DNA of 12,618 nucleotides. It comes from an uncultured Mesocricetibacter sp. (GTDB lineage: Bacteria > Pseudomonadota > Gammaproteobacteria > Enterobacterales > Pasteurellaceae). The notes below the pieces were generated by a model, which worked only from the letters and a program-made list of their open reading frames with translations, searched no databases and was not told where the DNA came from. The DNA lies in the NCBI GenBank assembly GCA_905373425.1, contig CAJPST010000049.1, positions 1-12,618 on the forward strand, given 5' to 3'. The position numbers were made by a program, and so were the translations under genes. Positions 6,953 through 12,618 of this stretch are shown piece by piece (position 1 is the stretch's first letter; every line of letters begins with the position of its first letter).

Positions 6953-6956
6953 TTTT

Positions 6957-7436
6957 ATGGATAAAAAATTGACTAAGGCTCTTGATGGAATTGATATCAA
7001 AATTCTCAACGAGTTGCAGCGTAACGGTAAAATTTCCAACATTGATTTGTCAAAGAAAGTTGGATTATCACCGACTCCTTGCTTGGAACGGGTAAAACGC
7101 CTCGAAAAACAAGGGGTAATCATGGGGTATCGTGCATTGCTCAATCCCGAATTGCTGGATTCGCCACTATTGGTTATTGTGGAAATTACCTTAGTTCGTG
7201 GGAAGCCTGATGTTTTTGAAGAATTTAATGCGGCCGTGCAACAGTTAGATGAAATTCAGGAGTGCCATTTGGTATCAGGTGATTTTGACTATTTGTTAAA
7301 AACCCGAGTGGCAGATATGGCGGCATATCGTAAATTACTTGGCACCACATTGTTACGTTTGCCCGGCGTGAATGACACACGCACTTATGTGGTAATGGAA
7401 GAAGTCAAACAAACCAATTATTTACAGTTAAAGTAA
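6957..7436 (+). CDS. lrp: Leucine-responsive regulatory protein Lrp
   Basis: Lrp is a DNA-binding global regulator that senses leucine and controls amino-acid metabolism and, in many gamma-proteobacteria, surface structures. From the ATG at 6957 the protein has 159 residues (E. coli Lrp 164). The N-terminal winged helix-turn-helix covers about 10-58, with the recognition region LSKKVGLSPTPCLERVKRLEKQGVI (31-55). The C-terminal RAM/AsnC effector-binding domain includes the VSGDFDYLL turn (106-114) and the motif LPGVNDTRTYVVMEEVKQT (135-153). The high similarity to E. coli Lrp favours Lrp itself over a paralogue. A GTG three codons upstream is possible but its placement over the ribosome binding site makes it unlikely. 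ftsK follows after 34 bases, the same order as in E. coli. Confidence 0.96.
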   Translation: MDKKLTKALDGIDIKILNELQRNGKISNIDLSKKVGLSPTPCLERVKRLEKQGVIMGYRALLNPELLDSPLLVIVEITLVRGKPDVFEEFNAAVQQLDEIQECHLVSGDFDYLLKTRVADMAAYRKLLGTTLLRLPGVNDTRTYVVMEEVKQTNYLQLK

Positions 7437-7470
7437 CGGAATTTATTGAAAGAAGAAGTAGAAGTAACAA

Positions 7471-10152
7471 ATGATAAAAAAAATAACGGAAAATTTTACC
7501 CCGAAGGAATATTTGGTTGAATTTTGTTTCGCTTTAACGGCGTTATTAGGTTTTTACCTGATTATTGCATGGTCAAGTTATAGCCCTTTCGACAGCGCTT
7601 GGTCTGTATCCGGTTTTCAGACTGAAGTGTTGAATAAAGCAGGCAAATTCGGGGCTTGGGTTATTGATTTGTTGTTTGTTTTGTTTGGACAAGTGGGTAA
7701 TTTAATTCCTTTTGTTTTGTTGATTACGCCGATTTATTTTATCCGTTCCCGTCGTACGCATGGTTTAACTGCGATGCGTTTTTGTGTACGTTTAATTGGT
7801 TTTTCCCTGTTACTATGCGGTTTAACCGTGTTGTGTGCTTTATTGTTTGATGACTCTAATTATCATCTGTCCGGTGGTGTGTTAGGCGCAAGTTTGGTAA
7901 AAAGTCTGCAACCGAGTATAGATATTGTTGGAGTGATAGTATTTGGTATCATCACTTTTGTTTTTGGCTTTATTTTTTGTTCCGGCGCATCTTTAATTTT
8001 TCTATTAATCCGATTTTATCATTGGGTTACTCTGAAAAATGAGGAGAACCATGACGAATCGGCTTCAGAAATTGAAACGGCAACGGAGAATTTAACACAA
8101 AACATACAAGCTGATGAAGCAGCTAATTTGGCAAGTAGAAGTGATATACCACTAGAACAAGGTGAGACTGGCCTTATTACGCCAAATGTTATGACGCTTG
8201 AAACAGAACATAATACGGAATTACAAGGTATTAAAATCACCGGATTGAATACGGAACAAGCGGCTGGCATACCAAATGATGAAAATCAATTTAGCGGCTT
8301 TGCATTGGAACAGGATGAATTGCCACAAGTGAAAATTACGCCAACTCCGGATTTTTTACAGCCTAATGAGCCGGCGGTTATTTTACAGGAATCGGAAAAT
8401 GCAGTTATTGAGCAGAGTGCGATCCCGACTGTAAAACTGGTGTTACCTGAAGTTGGTGAAAAACATGCAATTGAAAAAACAGCGGAAAATTTGACCGCAC
8501 TTTCTGCTGCGCCCGCTAGCGTATCCAACACGAAACAAGGCCGGCAAGAAGCGGAAATCGAAAAGGAAGTGGCAAAAAGTGCTCCATCCTATAAGCCGTA
8601 TGAAAACAGCTTGATTCATCCGCTGTTGCAACCAAAGACAAATAACGCAAAGAAACCGACTACGCCGTTGCCGGCTTTGGATTTATTGGATCGTCGCCCG
8701 GTTGCGGCGCAAGATATTACGCGTGCCGAATTATTGGAAACTTCTAAACGTATTGAACAGCAATTGCGTAATTTTAATATTAAAGCCAAAGTGATGGATG
8801 TGTTGGTCGGCCCGGTAGTTACTCGTTATGAACTAGAGTTGGAAGCAGGGGTGAAAGCCTCAAAAGTGACAAATATCGATAAAGATTTAGCCCGTGCATT
8901 GATGCTCAGTTCCATTCGGGTGGCAGATGTCGTGCCCGGTAAGCCGTATATCGGTATTGAAACTCCGAATGATCGTCGCCAAACGGTTTCTTTGCGTGAT
9001 GTTTTGGAGAGTAATGAGTTTCGTCAATCCAAAGCCATTTTGCCGATGGCGTTAGGTAAAGATATTAGTGGTAAAGCAGTAGTGATTGATTTGGCGAAAA
9101 CCCCGCACCTACTCGTGGCAGGTTCTACCGGTTCAGGTAAATCCGTCGGTATCAATACTATGATTTTAAGCCTGTTATATCGTGTTACGCCGGAGCAGGT
9201 GAAATTTATCATGATCGATCCGAAAGTCGTAGAGCTGTCAATTTATAACGGTATTCCGCATTTATTAACCGAAGTAGTGACGGATATGAAAAAAGCAGCG
9301 AATGCTCTGCGTTGGTGCGTGGACGAAATGGAGCGTCGCTATCAGTTATTGTCCTATCTGCGTGTGCGTAATATTGAGGGATATAACGAAAAAATTGATG
9401 AAGCGGCGGCGATGAATCTGCCTATTCCCGATCCAACCTGGAAGCCGGGCGATTCCATGGATACCATGCCTCCTGCTTTAGAAAAGTTAAGCTACATTGT
9501 GTTAATTGTTGATGAATTCGCCGATTTGATGATGGTGGCTGGGAAGCAAATCGAAGAATTAATTGCGCGTTTAACACAAAAAGCGAGAGCTATTGGAATT
9601 CACGTGATTTTGGCAACTCAGCGCCCATCCGTTGATGTCATTACGGGATTGATTAAATCTAATATTCCGAGTCGAATTGCATTTACGGTTGTGCAACGTA
9701 ACGATTCTCGTACAATTTTGGATCAAAATGGAGCAGAAGCCTTGCTGGGTAAGGGCGATATGCTTTATTTAGGCAACGGTACAACAGACTTAATTCGCGT
9801 CCATGGTGCCTTTATGTCCGATGATGAAGTGGTACGAGTTGCAGACGATTGGCGTGCGCGCGGAAAACCGAATTATATTCCATCAATTTTAGAAAGCGCA
9901 GAGGACGAGAATGACGATGATGATTTTGTATCCAACGGTGGTTCTGATGAATTAGATCCGCTTTTTGATCGCGCCGTTGAAATTGTCGTTAATACAGGAA
10001 CAACCTCCACTTCCTTTATCCAACGACGTTTGAAAATCGGTTTTAACCGAGCGGCAAACATTATGGAACAAATGGAAGAACAGGGCATTGTGTCTGAAAT
10101 GCGCAACGGAAAACGGGAGTTGCTCTCGCGTAATCCGAATACTGATTATTAA
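7471..10152 (+). CDS. ftsK: DNA translocase FtsK
   Basis: FtsK is a septal double-stranded DNA pump that aligns sister termini and activates XerCD recombination at dif. The 893-residue protein has four N-terminal membrane segments (about 14-37, 58-90, 104-126 and 150-182), which anchor it at the septum. A low-complexity, Glu/Ala/Thr/Pro-rich linker of about 200 residues follows (about 185-400), far shorter than in E. coli FtsK (1,329 residues). The RecA-like motor (about 405-810) carries Walker A GSTGSGKS (551-558), Walker B LIVDE with D681, and an ATQRPSVDVITG motif. After an acidic spacer (EDENDDDD), the C-terminal gamma winged-helix domain (about 826-888) would read polar KOPS sequences and contact XerD. 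The start codon has a weak purine-rich leader, consistent with co-transcription with lrp. lolA follows after 14 bases. Confidence 0.97.
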   Translation: MIKKITENFTPKEYLVEFCFALTALLGFYLIIAWSSYSPFDSAWSVSGFQTEVLNKAGKFGAWVIDLLFVLFGQVGNLIPFVLLITPIYFIRSRRTHGLTAMRFCVRLIGFSLLLCGLTVLCALLFDDSNYHLSGGVLGASLVKSLQPSIDIVGVIVFGIITFVFGFIFCSGASLIFLLIRFYHWVTLKNEENHDESASEIETATENLTQNIQADEAANLASRSDIPLEQGETGLITPNVMTLETEHNTELQGIKITGLNTEQAAGIPNDENQFSGFALEQDELPQVKITPTPDFLQPNEPAVILQESENAVIEQSAIPTVKLVLPEVGEKHAIEKTAENLTALSAAPASVSNTKQGRQEAEIEKEVAKSAPSYKPYENSLIHPLLQPKTNNAKKPTTPLPALDLLDRRPVAAQDITRAELLETSKRIEQQLRNFNIKAKVMDVLVGPVVTRYELELEAGVKASKVTNIDKDLARALMLSSIRVADVVPGKPYIGIETPNDRRQTVSLRDVLESNEFRQSKAILPMALGKDISGKAVVIDLAKTPHLLVAGSTGSGKSVGINTMILSLLYRVTPEQVKFIMIDPKVVELSIYNGIPHLLTEVVTDMKKAANALRWCVDEMERRYQLLSYLRVRNIEGYNEKIDEAAAMNLPIPDPTWKPGDSMDTMPPALEKLSYIVLIVDEFADLMMVAGKQIEELIARLTQKARAIGIHVILATQRPSVDVITGLIKSNIPSRIAFTVVQRNDSRTILDQNGAEALLGKGDMLYLGNGTTDLIRVHGAFMSDDEVVRVADDWRARGKPNYIPSILESAEDENDDDDFVSNGGSDELDPLFDRAVEIVVNTGTTSTSFIQRRLKIGFNRAANIMEQMEEQGIVSEMRNGKRELLSRNPNTDY
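8494..8502 (-). repeat. DNA uptake signal sequence in the ftsK linker
   Basis: Exact ACCGCACTT on the plus strand, encoding T-A-L at residues 342-344 in the poorly constrained linker of FtsK. Confidence 0.9.
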
Positions 10153-10166
10153 AAAAGGAAAGTAGA

Positions 10167-10790
10167 ATGAAAAAAACAAACTTTAAAATGACCGCTCTTT
10201 TGGCTTTGCTCTTCAGTTCAACCGTGTGGGCCGGACCGGCGGAAGAATTGCAGGCGCGTTTACAGAAAGTGAACTCCTTCAGTGCCGAATTCACTCAAAA
10301 TGTTAGCTCCGCTACGGGTGATCAAGTGCAACAAGGAAGTGGCAAAATTCAGATTAAACGCCCGAACTTGTTCCGTATGGATAATAAAACGCCGCAGGAG
10401 ACTAAAATTGTTTCCGATGGTAAAACATTGTGGTTTTACGATCCTTTTGTTGAACAGGTTACAGCAAATTGGGTGACGGATGCGGTAAATAACACACCGT
10501 TCGTTTTGTTGACCAGTAACGAAAAAGCCCATTGGGATCAATATTCCGTAGAGCAGAGTGGCGAAACCTTTGTGCTTAAACCTAAAGCAAAAAATAGCAA
10601 TATCAAACAATTTGATGTACGGATTGGTGAAAACGGCGTTCTCAAAGGTTTTAGTACGATTGAAAAAGATGATCAATCCAATTTATATATTTTACGCAAT
10701 ATCACGAATGACAATTTATCCAATGACCTGTTCCAATTTAAAATGCCGAAAGGTGTAGAATTTGACGATCAGCGGAAAAAGAAAAAATAG
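10167..10790 (+). CDS. lolA: Outer-membrane lipoprotein carrier protein LolA
   Basis: LolA is the periplasmic chaperone that takes lipoproteins released by LolCDE and hands them to LolB at the outer membrane. The 207-residue precursor begins with a signal peptide (basic MKKTNFK, hydrophobic core, probable cleavage after A22 in VWA), leaving about 185 mature residues, as expected. Family features include LQKVNSFSAEFTQ (32-44), the RPNLFRMDNKTPQ region and a closing KGVEFDDQR segment. The start is supported by AAGGAAAG just upstream, 14 bases after ftsK. The extreme C terminus is RKKKK, more lysine-rich than LolA proteins ending near DDQRK, and is encoded by an A-rich run. A near-match to the uptake sequence (ACCGCTCTT, 10191-10199) lies in the signal-peptide codons. 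Confidence 0.95.
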   Translation: MKKTNFKMTALLALLFSSTVWAGPAEELQARLQKVNSFSAEFTQNVSSATGDQVQQGSGKIQIKRPNLFRMDNKTPQETKIVSDGKTLWFYDPFVEQVTANWVTDAVNNTPFVLLTSNEKAHWDQYSVEQSGETFVLKPKAKNSNIKQFDVRIGENGVLKGFSTIEKDDQSNLYILRNITNDNLSNDLFQFKMPKGVEFDDQRKKKK

Positions 10791-10813
10791 GCTAAAGGAT
10801 AGTAAGAGGCATA

Positions 10814-12181
10814 ATGTCTAACCTCAGCTTTGATTTTACTCAGAACGATTTTCGCCCGCTTGCTGCCAGAATGCGACCGACCACATTAGCACAATACTGT
10901 GGCCAACAGCATTTGGTCGGAGTGGGCAAGCCATTACGCAAAGCCATTGAAGCAGGTCATATCCATTCCATGATTCTGTGGGGGCCTCCGGGAACGGGTA
11001 AAACCACATTGGCGGAAATTATAGCCAACCGTATTAATGCCGAAGTGGAACGGATTTCTGCGGTTACCGGTGGAGTAAAAGACATTCGTGAGGCTATTGA
11101 GCGTGCACGCCAAAACCGCCTTGCTGATCGCCGCACTATTCTCTTTGTAGATGAAGTTCATCGTTTTAATAAAAGTCAGCAAGATGCCTTTTTACCGCAT
11201 ATCGAGGACGGCACGATAATTTTTATCGGTGCAACGACTGAAAATCCCTCTTTTGAACTAAACAGCGCATTATTGTCACGAGCGAGAGTTTATCTTCTTA
11301 AATCCCTGACCACTACCGATGTGGAACAAGTGCTGCAACAAGCCATTACTGATGAAGAGCGTGGGCTAGGAAAAGAGCGGTTGATTTTTGAAGAGAATTT
11401 ATTAACTTGGTTGGCGGAGTACGTTAACGGTGATGCTCGCTTGGCGCTGAACTGTCTTGAATTAATGGTGGACATGGCGCAGGAGTCGCAAAATGGCAAA
11501 AAAATCGACCGCACTTTATTAACCGAAGTATTAGGCGAACGGCAGGCTCGTTTTGATAAACAGGGAGATCGCTATTACGATTTAATTTCCGCGTTGCATA
11601 AATCTGTGCGAGGTTCCGCTCCGGATGCTGCATTATATTGGTATGCCCGCATTATTACGGCAGGGGGAGATCCGCTGTATGTGGCTCGCCGTTTGTTGGC
11701 GATTGCTTCGGAAGATGTGGGTAATGCAGATCCACGAGCCATGCAGGTGGCACTCGCGGCGTGGGATTGTTTTACCCGAGTTGGAGCGGCAGAAGGCGAG
11801 CGAGCCATTGCACAAGCAATAGTTTATCTTGCTGTTGCACCGAAGAGTAACGCGGTGTATAAGGCGTTCGATGCTGCCAAAAAACTGGCAGCGGAAAGCC
11901 CTGATTATGATGTGCCGGAACACCTGCGCAATGCACCAACCGGGCTAATGAAAGAACTTGGTTATGGCGCTGAATACCGTTATGCTCACGATGAACCCAA
12001 AGCGTATGCTGCAGGAGAAAATTATTTTCCGGAAGCCTTGCGTGATGTTGAGCTTTATATGCCGACCAATCGTGGAATGGAATTAAAAATTAAAGAAAAG
12101 CTGGATTGGTTGCGCGAGCAGGATAAACAAAGCTCCAATGTTCGCTATAAACATCAACCTCAAAAGAAAAGTGCGGTATAA
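10814..12181 (+). CDS. rarA: Replication-associated recombination protein RarA (MgsA)
   Basis: RarA is an AAA+ ATPase of the clamp-loader-like MgsA/WRNIP1 family that acts at stalled replication forks and interacts with single-stranded-DNA-binding protein. The 455 residues compare with 447 in E. coli. Motifs in order are a RPTTLAQYCGQQHLVG box (21-36), Walker A GPPGTGKT (57-64), Walker B ILFVDEVH (109-116), sensor 1 GATTENPS (139-146) and the arginine finger in LLSRARV (R156). The C-terminal half has the MgsA oligomerisation region, including DALYWYARII-like and SEDVGNADPRA motifs and LRNAPTGLMKELGYG. AAGAGG lies 5 bases before the ATG, 23 bases after lolA. The last codons (K-S-A-V) are written by an uptake sequence that almost touches the stop. 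Confidence 0.96.
   Translation: MSNLSFDFTQNDFRPLAARMRPTTLAQYCGQQHLVGVGKPLRKAIEAGHIHSMILWGPPGTGKTTLAEIIANRINAEVERISAVTGGVKDIREAIERARQNRLADRRTILFVDEVHRFNKSQQDAFLPHIEDGTIIFIGATTENPSFELNSALLSRARVYLLKSLTTTDVEQVLQQAITDEERGLGKERLIFEENLLTWLAEYVNGDARLALNCLELMVDMAQESQNGKKIDRTLLTEVLGERQARFDKQGDRYYDLISALHKSVRGSAPDAALYWYARIITAGGDPLYVARRLLAIASEDVGNADPRAMQVALAAWDCFTRVGAAEGERAIAQAIVYLAVAPKSNAVYKAFDAAKKLAAESPDYDVPEHLRNAPTGLMKELGYGAEYRYAHDEPKAYAAGENYFPEALRDVELYMPTNRGMELKIKEKLDWLREQDKQSSNVRYKHQPQKKSAV
11508..11516 (-). repeat. DNA uptake signal sequence in rarA (first)
   Basis: Exact ACCGCACTT on the plus strand. Unlike the others here it is read as part of D-R-T-L. Confidence 0.9.
12169..12177 (+). repeat. 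DNA uptake signal sequence at the end of rarA
   Basis: Exact AAGTGCGGT followed by ATAAAAAA, close to the extended uptake consensus. It encodes the final S-A-V of RarA and ends one base before the stop codon. No partner in the opposite orientation follows, so it does not form a terminator hairpin. Confidence 0.92.
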
Positions 12182-12222
12182 AAAACACTGATTTTTAAAC
12201 TGGTTTATTTCTTTGAACCAAG

Positions 12223-12228
12223 CTACAA
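12223..12228 (+). promoter_or_regulatory. Candidate -10 box for serS
   Basis: TACAAT (five of six to consensus) lies 57 bases before the serS ATG in the 104-base gap after rarA. The -35 region is poor. A weak TGGTT/AACCA inverted repeat lies just upstream, too weak to call a terminator. serS may have its own promoter or be read from the rarA transcript. Confidence 0.35.
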
Positions 12229-12285
12229 TAATCTGAGTTTAAATTCCCAAGAAAAACAACAGATAAGAGAAATAGGTAAGTAAAA

Positions 12286-12618
12286 ATGATCGATCCGAAT
12301 TTATTGCGCAATAATCTGGCGGAAATCGCTGAAAAACTGAAAATTAAACGTAATTTCGTGTTGGACACGGCAAAGTTAAGCGATTTGGAAGAACAACGTA
12401 AATCTTTGCAAGTAAAAACCGAAACATTACAGGCGGAACGTAATAGTCGCTCAAAAGCGATTGGTGCGGCTAAAGCCCGCGGTGAGAATATTGAGTCTTT
12501 ACTTGCTGAAGTGGATGATATGGGGATTGAGCTCAGTATGGCGAAAGCAAAACTGGATGATGTATTGGCGGAGCTCAATCAAATCGCCTTGACTATTCCG
12601 AATATTCCGGCGGATGAG
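12286..12618 (+). CDS. serS: Seryl-tRNA synthetase, N-terminal part (cut by window end)
   Basis: The first 111 codons are present and the frame is open at the window edge. The protein starts MIDPNLLRNNLAEIAEKLKIKR, characteristic of class II seryl-tRNA synthetase. A long charged helical pair follows (about residues 30-100), which is the antiparallel coiled-coil arm that grips the long variable arm of tRNA-Ser (and tRNA-Sec where present). The sequence then reads LTIPNIPADE, the usual hinge into the catalytic core, which lies outside the window. The ATG is preceded by TAGGTAAG as ribosome binding site. Its place after rarA matches E. coli. The enzyme charges tRNA-Ser with serine using ATP in the cytoplasm. 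Confidence 0.95.
   Translation, partial: MIDPNLLRNNLAEIAEKLKIKRNFVLDTAKLSDLEEQRKSLQVKTETLQAERNSRSKAIGAAKARGENIESLLAEVDDMGIELSMAKAKLDDVLAELNQIALTIPNIPADE

Noticed and set aside
10260..10676. Leftward 138-codon open frame opposite lolA
   Set aside because: It lies entirely antisense within the conserved lolA gene, with no start signal or independent support.

Overview
The window is a chromosomal stretch from a Pasteurellaceae bacterium (gamma-proteobacterium). The clearest sign is the 9-base DNA uptake signal AAGTGCGGT or its complement, present exactly eight times in 12.6 kb. This is the Haemophilus/Pasteurella/Aggregatibacter ('Hin') type, at about the density expected of a naturally competent member. 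Base composition is moderately AT-rich, and every gene has a recognisable gamma-proteobacterial relative. The genus cannot be fixed from the sequence alone.

Layout: positions 1-223 hold no convincing gene. From 224 to 4215 four genes read leftward. In transcription order they are a PhoU-like DUF47 protein, a PiT-family phosphate permease, a YgiM-like SH3/coiled-coil membrane protein, and cca (tRNA CCA-adding enzyme). A 9-bp hairpin and a promoter sit between the permease and ygiM, so this is probably two transcription units: DUF47-pit, then ygiM-cca. An intergenic region at 4216-4393 serves divergent transcription. From 4394 rightward come a CYTH-domain (YgiF-type) triphosphatase gene overlapping radA, then lrp, ftsK, lolA, rarA and the first 111 codons of serS, which runs off the window end.

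Two arrangements known from E. coli are recognisable. The lrp-ftsK-lolA-rarA-serS order is the same as in E. coli. The divergent ygiF / ygiM-cca arrangement is also present, but with DUF47-pit sitting between ygiF and ygiM. The neighbourhood therefore joins phosphate handling (uptake, a PhoU-like partner, tripolyphosphatase), tRNA maturation, recombination and replication repair (RadA, RarA), chromosome segregation (FtsK), lipoprotein trafficking (LolA) and a global regulator (Lrp).

This is mostly a housekeeping region. I found no mobile element, CRISPR array, phage gene, rRNA or tRNA, and no convincing undescribed system. The most unusual signals are an inverted pair of uptake sequences inside the ygiF coding region that looks like an intrinsic terminator, the restricted reading frames in which uptake sequences fall within genes, and the phosphate-linked gene grouping around the divergent region.
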